Shown here one piece after another: positions 7,996 through 17,307 of a stretch of 47,074 bases of DNA (position 1 is its first letter; each line of letters begins with the position of its first letter). The notes beneath the pieces are model-generated. The model saw nothing but the letters and a program-made list of their open reading frames with translations. It searched no databases and had not been told where the DNA came from. A program made the translations under genes and the position numbers. Source of the stretch: UBA7477 sp045602925 (GTDB lineage Bacteria; Bacillota; Clostridia; Oscillospirales; Ruminococcaceae); NCBI GenBank assembly GCA_045602925.1, contig JAZSCN010000040.1:1-47074 (forward strand). The letters run 5' to 3'.

Positions 7996-9366
7996 TTACA
8001 TAGGAAAGCCGCTGCCACCAAGTCCCTTTAGAAGAGCAGCACGATTTATCTTGCCTTTCTTTCCATTCTTTTTGCCAAATCCGAATTGCTTCATCATATT
8101 CTGCATCTGCTCGAATTGCTTTAAAAGCTTGTTTACATCCTGAACCTCAGTTCCGCTACCTGCAGCAATTCTACGCTTTCTGGATGGGTTTATGATAGAA
8201 GGCTTTCTTCTCTCTCTTAAGGTCATAGAGTTTATGATTGCCTCAGTCTGCTTGAGAGCCTTTTCGCTCGCCTCTGATTCAACATCACCAATCTTGTTTC
8301 CAAGACCAGGAATCATGCTGAGAATTGACCTCATAGATCCAAGCTTTTTAATCTGCTTCATTTGTGCTAGAAGGTCGTCAAGGTCGAAGCCATCGCTTTG
8401 CATCTTGTCAGCAAGCTTCATAGCGTCCTTCTCGTCGATGGTTTGCTGTGCCTTTTCAATAAGAGTAAGCACGTCACCCATACCTAGAATTCTTGAAGCC
8501 ATTCTGTCCGGGTGGAATAGCTCAAATTCATCAAGCTTTTCGCCCATACCGACAAATTTAATCGGTTTACCTGTTACTGAGAGTACCGAAAGAGCCGCAC
8601 CGCCTCTGGTGTCAGAGTCAAGCTTTGAAATAAGCACGCCGTCAATTCCGAGTGCCGCATCAAAGGAAGAAGCAACGTTGACAGCATCCTGACCTGTCAT
8701 AGCGTCAACAACGAGCATAATCTCGTGCGGTTGTGTGATTTCTTTGATATCAATAAGCTCCTGCATAAGCTCTTCATCAATGTGAAGTCGACCAGCAGTA
8801 TCTAAGATAACCATATCATAACCATAGTCCTTAGCGTAAGCAAGAGCCTTCTTGGAGATTTCTCTTGGGTTTATTTGTCCCATTTCGAAAACAGTAACCC
8901 CAGCTTTTTCACCAACAATTTTGAGCTGGTCAATAGCAGCAGGACGATATACGTCACAACCTACGAGAAGTGGTCGCTTGTTCTGTCCCTTAAAGTATTT
9001 AGCAAGCTTAGCTGCATGCGTTGTCTTACCACTACCCTGAAGGCCAACCATCATAATTATGCAAGGTGGCTTGCTTGGGAAGTTAATCTTAGGGTCACCA
9101 TTACCCATAAGGGAAATAAGCTCTTCATTAACAATCTTTATAACCTGTTGCGCAGGAGTTAAGCTCTTAAGAACATCTTCGCCGACAGCCCTCTCGGTAA
9201 CCTTGTTTACAAAATCCTTAGTAACCTTGTAGCTAACGTCAGCTTCAATAAGCGCAAGCTTAACCTCACGCATAGCTTCCTTTACATCACTCTCTGTAAG
9301 TCTACCTCTTGAGCGAAGTCTTTTAAAAACGCCGCCAAGCTTATCTGAAAGTCCTTCAAAAGCCAT
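7996..9366 (-). CDS. ffh: Signal recognition particle protein Ffh
   Basis: A 456-residue SRP54 GTPase that binds signal peptides and the 4.5S/6S RNA for membrane targeting. The N domain (about 1-90) is followed by the G domain with GLQGSGKTT (108-116), DTAGRLH and TRGGAALS, then a methionine-rich M domain ending in KGLGGSGFPM. It lies 18 bp after ylxM, the usual pairing. Confidence 0.98.
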   Translation of the reverse strand: MAFEGLSDKLGGVFKRLRSRGRLTESDVKEAMREVKLALIEADVSYKVTKDFVNKVTERAVGEDVLKSLTPAQQVIKIVNEELISLMGNGDPKINFPSKPPCIIMMVGLQGSGKTTHAAKLAKYFKGQNKRPLLVGCDVYRPAAIDQLKIVGEKAGVTVFEMGQINPREISKKALAYAKDYGYDMVILDTAGRLHIDEELMQELIDIKEITQPHEIMLVVDAMTGQDAVNVASSFDAALGIDGVLISKLDSDTRGGAALSVLSVTGKPIKFVGMGEKLDEFELFHPDRMASRILGMGDVLTLIEKAQQTIDEKDAMKLADKMQSDGFDLDDLLAQMKQIKKLGSMRSILSMIPGLGNKIGDVESEASEKALKQTEAIINSMTLRERRKPSIINPSRKRRIAAGSGTEVQDVNKLLKQFEQMQNMMKQFGFGKKNGKKGKINRAALLKGLGGSGFPM

Positions 9367-9384
9367 CGTATTCCTCCGTTTCTG

Positions 9385-9756
9385 TTAATCAAGTATGTTA
9401 AGGTTAGTTTCAATCTCTTGAATAAGCCTGTCAGCCTTCTCTTGAATGTGAGAAGGGGAGCCTTCTGTTGAAAGCTCTTTCTTTAGGCTTGTAGCAAGCA
9501 TTAGCATCTCTTTCAGAAAATTATTATATGCCTTCTGCTTTTTAAGTAATCCAACTTCATTTTCAAGCGTCGTAAGGGTCTCTTCGCCACGCTTAATGCT
9601 GTCACGAACGCCCTGCCTTGAAATTGAAAGGTCTTGTGCAATCTCAGCAAGCGAAAGGTCCTCGTTGTAGTAAAGGTCAAGAGCATCACGTTGCTTGTCT
9701 GTGAGCATAGCTCCGTAACATTCAAGAAGCTCAGAAAATCGAAGGTCCTTGCTCAT
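9385..9756 (-). CDS. ylxM: YlxM family HTH protein, SRP-associated
   Basis: A 123-residue protein with a sigma-70 region-4-like helix-turn-helix (LSLAEIAQDLSISRQGVRDS, about 44-63). YlxM is almost always encoded beside ffh and in streptococci influences SRP GTPase activity; its DNA-binding role is uncertain. The ATG at 9756 is chosen over a GTG-type start at 9774 because AAGGGG lies about nine bases before it. It is the first gene of the operon, behind a strong promoter. Confidence 0.92.
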   Translation of the reverse strand: MSKDLRFSELLECYGAMLTDKQRDALDLYYNEDLSLAEIAQDLSISRQGVRDSIKRGEETLTTLENEVGLLKKQKAYNNFLKEMLMLATSLKKELSTEGSPSHIQEKADRLIQEIETNLNILD

Positions 9757-9803
9757 AACAAACGCCCCTTTCACTTATAGCTGTAAAGCTTAACACCTTT
9801 ACA

Positions 9804-9832
9804 ATTATACAACCTCAAAAAGTTTTTGTCAA
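9804..9832 (-). promoter_or_regulatory. SigA promoter of ylxM-ffh-rpsP-khpA
   Basis: On the minus strand TTGACA (9832-9827) and TATAAT (9809-9804) are separated by exactly 17 bp; both boxes match consensus. Confidence 0.9.
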
Positions 9833-9870
9833 GTAGTTTTCGTTAAAAATATAATTTTTCTTCAAAACAG

Positions 9871-9899
9871 TAGAAATTCATTAAAAAATGTGTTATGAT
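9871..9899 (+). promoter_or_regulatory. Weak promoter candidate for the aldo/keto reductase gene
   Basis: TAGAAA (9871-9876), a 17-bp spacer and TATGAT (9894-9899). The -35 box is poor, the -10 box good. Confidence 0.4.
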
Positions 9900-9961
9900 A
9901 TATAAGATAATATGTAATTTGACGTAAGAAAAATATAGTTATTGATTGTGGGGGTAGAATT

Positions 9962-10924
9962 ATGATTACTTATAAGCTTAAAAATGATAGATATGAGCTC
10001 GAAATTCCTGCACTTACCTATGGCACGGCTCATTTCGAAAGAAATGATATGGACGAAGCATATTTCGAACTTCTCGATGCCTATGTGGCTTCTGGTGGAA
10101 CATGCCTTGATACTGCCAGAGCGTATTGCTCTTGGCTTGAGGATGGAGCAGATACCTCCGAGGGCGTTATAGGTAGATGGATGAAGTCCAGAGGTAATCG
10201 TGAAAAAATGATAATTGTTACCAAGGGTGGCCACCCAAATCACAGCGACCTCTATACCTCCAGACTCTCAAGAGAAGAAATCGAATACGATATTAACAGA
10301 AGTCTAGAGGTTTTAGGCACCGATTATGTCGATGTATTTCTCCTCCACCGTGATGACGAAACTATAGATGTAGCTGAAATTATGCCGGTGCTTAATGATA
10401 TTGTTGTTTCAGGTAAAGCACGTTTTATCGGTGTTTCTAACTGGAAGACAGCTAGAATTGAAAAGGCAAATAAGTTTGCAGTAGAGCACGGTATGGAGCC
10501 AATCAGAATTAGCCAGATTAATTACAGCTTTGCTCACCTTAGTTCAGATATGCTCGGTGACGATACACTCGTTAGTATGGATAGTACTGAATATGCGTGG
10601 TATACTAAAAATAATTTTCCTGTAATGGCATTTTCACCACAGGCAAAGGGATTTTTCTCTAAGCTCGCTAAGGGAGAATCTGTCAAGAATATTATTGAAG
10701 GACAGTTTGTCAGCACAGCTAATCTTGCACGACTTGCTAAGGTGAAAAAGCTCTGTGATGAAATTAAAATTGCACCTGCAGTTGTAGTGCTCGGTTACCT
10801 TAATAGTCAGCCGTTTTTTGTTAGTTCTGTCTTTTCTGCAAGCAAGGTATGGCAGATAGAAGAAGATATGGGTGCACAGGATATGGTGTTTGACAAGAGC
10901 ACTCTAAGAAAGCTAGAGCTTTAA
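9962..10924 (+). CDS. Aldo/keto reductase family oxidoreductase
   Basis: A 320-residue NAD(P)H-dependent reductase of the AKR superfamily with a TIM-barrel fold. Family motifs include CLDTARAYCSW (catalytic Asp and Tyr region), VDVFLLHRDD (catalytic His) and ARFIGVSNW. The N-terminus is slightly unlike the commonest members, and the substrate cannot be told. It starts after a GGGGG-type ribosome site and is followed 24 bp later by nadA, suggesting co-transcription, though no functional link is known. Confidence 0.85.
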   Translation: MITYKLKNDRYELEIPALTYGTAHFERNDMDEAYFELLDAYVASGGTCLDTARAYCSWLEDGADTSEGVIGRWMKSRGNREKMIIVTKGGHPNHSDLYTSRLSREEIEYDINRSLEVLGTDYVDVFLLHRDDETIDVAEIMPVLNDIVVSGKARFIGVSNWKTARIEKANKFAVEHGMEPIRISQINYSFAHLSSDMLGDDTLVSMDSTEYAWYTKNNFPVMAFSPQAKGFFSKLAKGESVKNIIEGQFVSTANLARLAKVKKLCDEIKIAPAVVVLGYLNSQPFFVSSVFSASKVWQIEEDMGAQDMVFDKSTLRKLEL

Positions 10925-10948
10925 ACTTTTTTGAGGAATGATAAATTT

Positions 10949-11872
10949 ATGATTAGAGATATCCAGGACGAAATACTAAGAATTAAAAATGAAAAGGACG
11001 TCTGCCTTCTTGCACATAGCTATCTAAGTCATGATGTTACAGAGGTTGCAGATTTTGTCGGGGATTCATTTGCTCTTAGTAAAAAGGCTGCTAGCGCACC
11101 TAATAAAAATGTCCTTATGTGTGGTGTTAGGTTTATGGCAGAAACAGTCAAGCTTCTTTCACCACAAAAGCGAGTATATATTTCTCATAAGCTCGCTGGT
11201 TGCCCTATGGCAGAGCAGATGACAGCTAAAGAACTCGCAGAGCTTAAAGCGTCTGATCCAGATAGAAAGGTCGTTGCATATATTAATACAACAGCCGAGC
11301 TTAAAGAACTGTGTGATGTCTGCGTAACTTCTTCATCTGCACTAAAAATAGTTTCAGAAATGGAAGATAATAAGCTTTTGTTTATACCTGACTGTAATTT
11401 AGGCGACTATGTAAAAAGGGAAGTACCTGATAAAGATATAAAGCTTATAAACGGTGGTTGCCCAATTCATAACAGAGTTACTGCCGAGGATGTCGTAAGT
11501 GCTAAAAAGCTCTATCCGAACGCTCTCTTGCTCGTTCACCCTGAATGTAAGCCGGAGGTAGTAAAGCTCGCTGATTACGTCGGCTCAACAGCAGGTATTA
11601 TGGACTTTGCTAAAGAAAGCGACGCAACCGAGTTTATTATAGGTACAGAAAACAGTATTGTTGAGCATTTAAGCTATGAGTGTCCTGATAAAAAGTTCTA
11701 TACATTATCTAAGAAGCTTGTCTGTGAGGATATGAAGCTTACTACTCTTACAGGTGTGTTAAATGTGCTAAAATCAATAGGTAGAGATAACAACGAAAAT
11801 GAAATATTGCTTACTGATGAGCAGATTAAAAATGCAAGAGTCTGCATCGATGAAATGCTTAGAAGAGGATAA
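10949..11872 (+). CDS. nadA: Quinolinate synthase NadA
   Basis: A 307-residue iron-sulfur enzyme that condenses iminoaspartate with dihydroxyacetone phosphate to quinolinate in de novo NAD synthesis. The three 4Fe-4S cysteines are visible: Cys85 (AGCPMAEQ), Cys170 (GGCPIH) and Cys258 (LVCEDMK), close to the positions in the Thermotoga enzyme, together with HPEC near 196-199. The ATG at 10949 follows TGAGGA; the in-frame TTG at 10931 has no ribosome site. The partners nadB and nadC are not in the window. Confidence 0.92.
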   Translation: MIRDIQDEILRIKNEKDVCLLAHSYLSHDVTEVADFVGDSFALSKKAASAPNKNVLMCGVRFMAETVKLLSPQKRVYISHKLAGCPMAEQMTAKELAELKASDPDRKVVAYINTTAELKELCDVCVTSSSALKIVSEMEDNKLLFIPDCNLGDYVKREVPDKDIKLINGGCPIHNRVTAEDVVSAKKLYPNALLLVHPECKPEVVKLADYVGSTAGIMDFAKESDATEFIIGTENSIVEHLSYECPDKKFYTLSKKLVCEDMKLTTLTGVLNVLKSIGRDNNENEILLTDEQIKNARVCIDEMLRRG

Positions 11873-11896
11873 TTCAAAAGCTAAATATATGCAATA

Positions 11897-11933
11897 AAAG
11901 GCACTTTTGATGTGACTGTCAAGAGTGCCTTGT
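11897..11933 (+). terminator. Hairpin after nadA
   Basis: AAGGCACT pairs with AGTGCCTT around a loop of about 18 bases. The T run is short, so termination may be weak. Confidence 0.6.
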
Positions 11934-11976
11934 AATATGCTGATTATTCAAGCAATGATTAAAACGAGGTATCTAA

Positions 11977-12528
11977 ATGCTTTATATAATGCGACACGGA
12001 AAAACGAGTTGGAATGAACTTAACAAAATGCAAGGAAGAACAGATATTCCACTAAACAGCGACGGTCGTGCGATGGCTAGTGCTGCTCACGACGAATATA
12101 TTAACGTGCATTTTGACGTTTGCTATTGTTCACCGCTTGTTAGAGCTAAAGAAACTGCCGAGATAATACTTAGAGATAGAAATATTCCTATAATTACCGA
12201 TGATAGACTTGTCGAAATGTCATTCGGTGCTTATGAGGGAATAGCATATAGCTTTCAGATGCCTGGTTGCCCAATAAACGTGCTCTTTCAAAACCCCGAG
12301 CTATATACCGATTCAATAGAAGGCAGCGAAACTTTTGCCGAGCTTTTTTCTCGTACAAAAAGCTTTCTAACAGAAGTCGCAATGCCTCTTGTGAAAGATG
12401 GGAAGGATGTTTTGATAGTCGGTCACGGTGCCATGAATTCTGCCATCATATGTCAAGTAAAAAATCTTGAAATTTCAGATTTTTGGAGTAACGGTCTCGA
12501 ACAATGTAAGCTGATGAAGCTAATATAA
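11977..12528 (+). CDS. Histidine phosphatase family protein
   Basis: A 183-residue phosphoglycerate-mutase-like phosphatase. The RHGKT motif near residues 7-11 carries the phosphorylated histidine, EMSFGAYEG is the typical acidic-region motif, and VGHGAMN near residue 148 has the second catalytic histidine. Family members include cobalamin, sugar and small-molecule phosphatases; the substrate is unknown. It is a single gene between two hairpins. Confidence 0.87.
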   Translation: MLYIMRHGKTSWNELNKMQGRTDIPLNSDGRAMASAAHDEYINVHFDVCYCSPLVRAKETAEIILRDRNIPIITDDRLVEMSFGAYEGIAYSFQMPGCPINVLFQNPELYTDSIEGSETFAELFSRTKSFLTEVAMPLVKDGKDVLIVGHGAMNSAIICQVKNLEISDFWSNGLEQCKLMKLI

Positions 12529-12532
12529 CCAG

Positions 12533-12569
12533 AAAAATACCACTGAGTTTAAAACTCGGTGGTATTTTA
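12533..12569. terminator. Bidirectional terminator between convergent genes
   Basis: A long near-perfect stem (AAAATACCACTGAG with CTCGGTGGTATTTT) flanked by A and T runs, able to act on both strands for the phosphatase and the lysozyme gene. Confidence 0.88.
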
Positions 12570-12576
12570 AATTTGC

Positions 12577-15500
12577 CTATTTGCAAACGTATGTCGATAC
12601 GTCACTCCATGGTCCATAAACTGTATTACCGTCAGTTATGCGATAGGAACGTACCCTGATGTAGTATTTTCTTCCTACTACAAGTCCTCTTTGGAATGTT
12701 GCAGATGTAGTGGAGTAGCTTGGAGCTTGTATAGTAAATCCACCTGAAAAATCCGACTTAGAACAGTAGTGAAGCTCATAGCCTGTTATGGTAGAATCCT
12801 TTTGCCATTTTACGGTAATTTTTTTGCTGGCTGAAGTCGATATGGACGTGATTACAGGCTTTTGTGGTAAAAGCTCGTATGGAACAGCGTTACTCCATTC
12901 ACTGTAGTACTTGACGCCGTTAATGGTCATATAGCTTCTGACTCTTATGTAATAAGTCCTTCCAACAACAAGACCACTTTGGAATAAAGCTGTTGTAGTA
13001 TTACCTGCGTCAACAGTAATTCCACCGGAGGAATCAGCCTTTGATGAATAGTGAACCTCGTAACCGTCTGCGTTATCTGTAGATAGCCAGCTAGCTTCGA
13101 TAAGCCTCTTAGAAGGTGAGCTTATCGAATTAATCGCAGGGGTTTGTGAAGTGAGCTTATAGATAGAAGCAGTACTCCATTCACCGTATACGGTTTGTCC
13201 ATCAGTCTCCCTGTATGCACGCATCCTAATATAGTAGGTTCTACCTTCGACAAGTCCACTGGTAAAGGCTGCTTGCGTAATGGAATTATCATTTATTAAA
13301 ACAAACTTTCCACCTTCGAAGGATTCTTTAGAACAATAATGAATTTCATAGCCTGTTATCGTTGTGTCCTTTTTCCAGCTAATAGCAATTGTCTTGTAGC
13401 CCGGAGTAAATACCGATGTTATGGTTTGCTTGTATGGGTAAGGTGTTACTGACATTACATTACTGTATTTTCCGTAGACCTTAACATCACCCATAAGCTT
13501 GTAGGAGCGAACTCTGACATAGTATTTTCTGCCGATGACAATGCCTTTGTCAAACGAAACGCTTGTGGTGTTCTTTGATGGAACATCAACCTTTAGACCA
13601 CCGGTGAGGTTTGCGCTGGAAGTATAATGTACTTCGTAACCGGAAACAAGAGGGTCAGCTACCCATTGTGCAGAAAGAGTCCTCTTTGCAGGAACATCAA
13701 CAGATGTGAGGACACCCGGTTTAGGTGTTAAAACTAAAGATACACCCTCACTCCATTCACCATAAATGGTAGTGCCATTTATAATTTTGTATGAACGTAG
13801 TCTGATGTAGTAGGTTCTGCCAATTACAAGTCCACTTTGGAAGCTTGTCTGTGAAGTGCCGTTGTCTTGCACTTTTACATAAATTCCGCCGTAGAAGCTA
13901 TCCTTTGAGCTGTAGTGTACCTCATAGCCATCAGCTTGAGCATCAGTTTTCCAAGTAACAGCAATTGTTCGGTCACTAGGGGAGCTAACCTTTGAAATAG
14001 TCTGCCTCTTTGGTATGATATCGAAATCAGTAGTAAGAGTACCTGAGAAATTTCCTATTCCTGTAATTGTTACAAGACCTCTGCCGATTTCAGTATTCGA
14101 TGAAAAAGCTAAAGTGTAATCAACGCCTTCTTGCAGCTCTTTTGAATTGAAAGTTACTTTAACAGTAGGTGTTATAGCAGCTCCTGTGTAATCGTAACGT
14201 TCAAACTCTGTCTTTGCTGTAGCCGATGAAATATCAGCAGCTACAATAGTAAAGGTCTTTTTTATACTTGAGGTGTATTTTCCAAGACCGGTTATAGTTA
14301 CCGTTGCTTTTCCTATAGCAGTGTTGTTTTTGTAGCTAACCTTGTAATCTGTGAATTCCTTAAGCTTAGTACCATTTGTGTTAGTTAATGTAACGGTTGG
14401 CTTTATTGCACTACCGGTGTAAGTCGCTTTACTAAAACTGAGCTTAGCAGTAAAGCTGTCAATTGCAATGCCATCAAGCGTGAATTTTTGACTTAAATAG
14501 CCAGTGTATTTTCCAATTCCTGTAGCAGTAACTATCGCATAGTTTTTCTGTGGGAAAAGTGCATAGCTAAGCTTGTAATCAGTATTATTAGTGAGGTTTT
14601 TACCACTGGCATTCTTTACTGTTACAGTAGGCTCAATTAGTGTTCCATCAAGGTTCAAAGCCGAATCTGACACAGTAATACTGCCATCAGCTAGACTTGT
14701 AAGCTTAGAATCGACTATGTCAAACTCTATAACCTTGCTACCCTTGAAGTTGCCCTTGCCTTTGATTGTTGCAGTTGCAGTGCCAGCATTAGTGTTATTT
14801 GAATATGTTACAGTATAGTCTTTGTTTAATGTAAGAAGCGTGCCTCTGTAGTATATAGTAACAGAAGGCTTGATAGCTGAGTCTGTGGCTTGCTGCGTAG
14901 CAATATTACTAATATCTGCAAGTGTGATGCTAGCAGGGTTTATGGTGAAAGAAAGCTCCTTACTTGATGTAAAACTATCACTAAGAGGAGTAATAGTAAT
15001 CTTAGCTGTTCCGGCAGCCTTGTTTGAAGAATAGGTTTTAGAATAGTCAGAACCCTCAACGAGCGTTACTTTTTCTTGCTCGCAGTCTATGTAGTCGCAG
15101 TTTATGTAACCGTATGTCTTAGAAACTCCGTTATCATAACATACAGCATAAAAGCTCTTTCCTGCAACAGTAGTACTGCCCATAATTTCTACCGATGTAC
15201 CTGAAGGAATAGTAATAATTTTCTTTGAAACTCGAGATGGTTTAATATGAATAGGTGCCTCTGTGTTTGTAACAGCATTAATCTCACGAACATAGCTAAG
15301 TGAAACATTTGGTGTAATGCTCGAGCCTGTGTAGGTGTAGCTGGACAGAGTGCTTGCAGTAACATTTTCAAGTGACCTTACAACTCTTACTCTGCAGGTA
15401 GCAATTTTTCCGTTATCAGTTGTAGCTGTGACGGTTGTCACGCCAGGGGAAATTGCCATAAATGTCGACGTGGTAGTGCTAAAGTAACCAACAGCAGGAT

Positions 15501-16419
15501 TGCTTGTTTGCCAGGTGATTTCAGATATGCAGTGCTCAGGAACAGTTTGTGCAGACATTCTGAATGATTGTCCCTGTGCTACAATATATTCTTCTTGTGG
15601 GAATGAAATTTCTTCGGCTTCCTTGGCCGAGAACATAAAGTTACAGTCTATATAGTCACTTTCTACCGACTTGCATATGCCATCATCACTATACTGCCAG
15701 ATGTAATATTCACCCTCGTAATCGGTGTCATTAATGTAATGAGCAAGCCAGATAGGGTATTCCTTCTCGATTTGTTCAGCATGCATGCTGTCTATCAAGG
15801 TTGACTTATTAGCATACAGCATACCCTCGTAGCCCGCAGCTTTTACAGTGTCAAGAAAAGCCATAATAACTTCGGTAGCCTTATCCTCAGATAGATGAGC
15901 GTTGTAGAGTCTGCCACCGAGGCCACCATTTACCCATGCGTATTCAAAGTCCATAACAATTGGCATTTGAATATTATGGTTCTTGAGATTTGAAATGCAA
16001 AAATTAGCTTCTGCCTTAGCTTCGGCTACAGTTGTAGCTTGTGAGTAAAAGTATACTCCTACAGGTATTCCGGCTTCGTTAGCCTGACTGATATTGAGCT
16101 CATACTTGTCATCAAGATACATTGCACCCGTTCCACTGGTAGAACGATAACCCAGTCTTATGATTGCATATTCAGCACCTTCGTCCATAAGACCCTTCCA
16201 GTCGATTTCGCCCTGCCATTTAGATACGTCAACACCATTTATTATAGAATATCCGGCAAGCTTAGGATTGATTGTGTATTCTTCACCGGTGAAAATGCTT
16301 GTAATCTTTGTTTCTTCAATCTCCTCAGCCTGAGCAGTTCTTTCAAAAACAGATAGCGGCAAGGCGCTGACGGAGAGCATAATAGCCAGTGCTGTCGATA
16401 TTATTTTCTTAAGATTCAA
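12577..16419 (-). CDS. Secreted GH25 lysozyme with nested SH3-like domain, Ig-like repeats and five FN3 repeats
   Basis: A 1280-residue exported muramidase. The signal peptide ends in TAQA (about residue 31). The GH25 catalytic domain (about 55-262) has VDVSKWQG (Asp64) and the catalytic DFE (Asp157, Glu159). A BIG2-like Ig domain (about 275-347) follows, then five related 75-residue beta repeats (about 350-802). The first repeat is interrupted at about 378-448 by an SH3-like segment that probably binds cell wall. Five FN3-like repeats of about 95 residues (about 803-1280) share GYEVHYSSK and GRTYYIR motifs. Translation probably starts at a TTG at 16419, seven bases after GGAGG; a frame open to 16530 lacks a ribosome site and spans the promoter. 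It likely remodels or digests peptidoglycan outside the cell. No LPxTG anchor is seen. Confidence 0.9.
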   Translation of the reverse strand: MNLKKIISTALAIMLSVSALPLSVFERTAQAEEIEETKITSIFTGEEYTINPKLAGYSIINGVDVSKWQGEIDWKGLMDEGAEYAIIRLGYRSTSGTGAMYLDDKYELNISQANEAGIPVGVYFYSQATTVAEAKAEANFCISNLKNHNIQMPIVMDFEYAWVNGGLGGRLYNAHLSEDKATEVIMAFLDTVKAAGYEGMLYANKSTLIDSMHAEQIEKEYPIWLAHYINDTDYEGEYYIWQYSDDGICKSVESDYIDCNFMFSAKEAEEISFPQEEYIVAQGQSFRMSAQTVPEHCISEITWQTSNPAVGYFSTTTSTFMAISPGVTTVTATTDNGKIATCRVRVVRSLENVTASTLSSYTYTGSSITPNVSLSYVREINAVTNTEAPIHIKPSRVSKKIITIPSGTSVEIMGSTTVAGKSFYAVCYDNGVSKTYGYINCDYIDCEQEKVTLVEGSDYSKTYSSNKAAGTAKITITPLSDSFTSSKELSFTINPASITLADISNIATQQATDSAIKPSVTIYYRGTLLTLNKDYTVTYSNNTNAGTATATIKGKGNFKGSKVIEFDIVDSKLTSLADGSITVSDSALNLDGTLIEPTVTVKNASGKNLTNNTDYKLSYALFPQKNYAIVTATGIGKYTGYLSQKFTLDGIAIDSFTAKLSFSKATYTGSAIKPTVTLTNTNGTKLKEFTDYKVSYKNNTAIGKATVTITGLGKYTSSIKKTFTIVAADISSATAKTEFERYDYTGAAITPTVKVTFNSKELQEGVDYTLAFSSNTEIGRGLVTITGIGNFSGTLTTDFDIIPKRQTISKVSSPSDRTIAVTWKTDAQADGYEVHYSSKDSFYGGIYVKVQDNGTSQTSFQSGLVIGRTYYIRLRSYKIINGTTIYGEWSEGVSLVLTPKPGVLTSVDVPAKRTLSAQWVADPLVSGYEVHYTSSANLTGGLKVDVPSKNTTSVSFDKGIVIGRKYYVRVRSYKLMGDVKVYGKYSNVMSVTPYPYKQTITSVFTPGYKTIAISWKKDTTITGYEIHYCSKESFEGGKFVLINDNSITQAAFTSGLVEGRTYYIRMRAYRETDGQTVYGEWSTASIYKLTSQTPAINSISSPSKRLIEASWLSTDNADGYEVHYSSKADSSGGITVDAGNTTTALFQSGLVVGRTYYIRVRSYMTINGVKYYSEWSNAVPYELLPQKPVITSISTSASKKITVKWQKDSTITGYELHYCSKSDFSGGFTIQAPSYSTTSATFQRGLVVGRKYYIRVRSYRITDGNTVYGPWSDVSTYVCK

Positions 16420-16471
16420 AGTGTTACCTCCATGTTTTCTCTCTATGTATCTTTTGTTTGCGATATTATTT

Positions 16472-16500
16472 ATTATAACACGCATTAAATTTCGTGTCAA
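16472..16500 (-). promoter_or_regulatory. SigA promoter of the GH25 gene
   Basis: Minus-strand TTGACA (16500-16495), 17-bp spacer, TATAAT (16477-16472); both match consensus. It supports the short start at 16419. Confidence 0.88.
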
Positions 16501-16582
16501 TGTGACAAAGGATATTTTATAATTTGACAATAATCTTGTTAGAATTATCCAACTGTTTCACATAAAGATATTAAAAATCCTT

Positions 16583-16613
16583 TGCATAAAATTAGACTTT
16601 AAGCAAACAATAT
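16583..16613 (+). promoter_or_regulatory. Possible SigG/SigF-type promoter of spoVT
   Basis: TGCATA at 16583-16588 resembles the SigF/SigG -35 box; a partial -10 match (CAATAT) lies about 17 bp later. spoVT is SigG-dependent in Bacillus, which motivates the call, but the -10 match is poor. Confidence 0.3.
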
Positions 16614-16676
16614 TCCTGCAGTGTTTTTTGAGTTTAAATTTGAAGATTATCTGAAATTATTAATGGAGGTTATTAT

Positions 16677-17219
16677 ATGAAAGCAACAGGAATAGTACGT
16701 AGAATAGATGACCTTGGACGTGTCGTAATTCCTAAGGAAATAAGAAGAACTATGCGAATAAGAGAGGGTGCACCACTTGAAATTTATACAAGTAATGAGG
16801 GGGAGGTTATCTTTAGAAAGTATTCGCCGGTAAGTGAACTTTCAGAAAATGCAATCCAAGCAGCTGAAGTTATGTATAAGCTTGGTGGTGCCCCGGCCGT
16901 TATCTTTGATACCGACCACGTCGTAGCAGTTGCAGGAGTTGCAAAAAGAGAGTATAGCGAGAGACGTATATCTCCTGCACTTGAAGAAATTATGGAAGCC
17001 AGGAAAGGTTATGTAGCAGATGAATCGACATCATCTAAGCTTATCCCAATCGAAGGAATAGATAGGTCTGCTCTGGCGGTGTTTCCGATTGTTTCTCAGG
17101 GGGATGTGACCGGTGCAGTAGCTTATGTATCTTCAGAAGGCAACACCCTTGTGACAGAAACTCAGCACACACTTGCCAAGGCAACAGCAATGTTTTTAGG
17201 AAAACAAATCGAAGAATAG
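16677..17219 (+). CDS. spoVT: Stage V sporulation protein T
   Basis: A 180-residue regulator of late forespore genes. The N-terminal AbrB-type swapped-hairpin DNA-binding domain (about 1-50, MKATGIVRRIDDLGRVVIP) is followed by a GAF-like domain (about 58-178). Length and both domains match Bacillus SpoVT (178 residues). GGAGG lies upstream of the ATG. It precedes the spoIIA operon but is separated from it by a hairpin. Confidence 0.94.
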   Translation: MKATGIVRRIDDLGRVVIPKEIRRTMRIREGAPLEIYTSNEGEVIFRKYSPVSELSENAIQAAEVMYKLGGAPAVIFDTDHVVAVAGVAKREYSERRISPALEEIMEARKGYVADESTSSKLIPIEGIDRSALAVFPIVSQGDVTGAVAYVSSEGNTLVTETQHTLAKATAMFLGKQIEE

Positions 17220-17233
17220 TTTTTTATGAAGAA

Positions 17234-17272
17234 AACAGCCTTTGACAAATTATTTTGTCTTGGGCTGTTATT
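17234..17272 (+). terminator. Hairpin after spoVT
   Basis: AACAGCC pairs with GGCTGTT, with an inner GACAAA/TTTGTC helix. The T tract is broken by A residues, so strength is uncertain. Confidence 0.6.
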
Positions 17273-17307
17273 ATTATGCTAGAAAATATAAGAAAGGAAT
17301 GAAAAAC

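Noticed and set aside
8192..8692. 166-codon open frame opposite ffh
   Set aside because: It is a shadow of the conserved ffh gene, with no ribosome site or recognisable protein.
12577..16419. Tandem FN3 and beta repeats as phage endolysin or prophage remnant
   Set aside because: A signal peptide and promoter are present and no phage genes surround it; a chromosomal secreted lysozyme is more likely.
16420..16530. N-terminal extension of the lysozyme from an upstream ATG
   Set aside because: It overlaps a consensus promoter and lacks a ribosome site, and the signal peptide would be internal.
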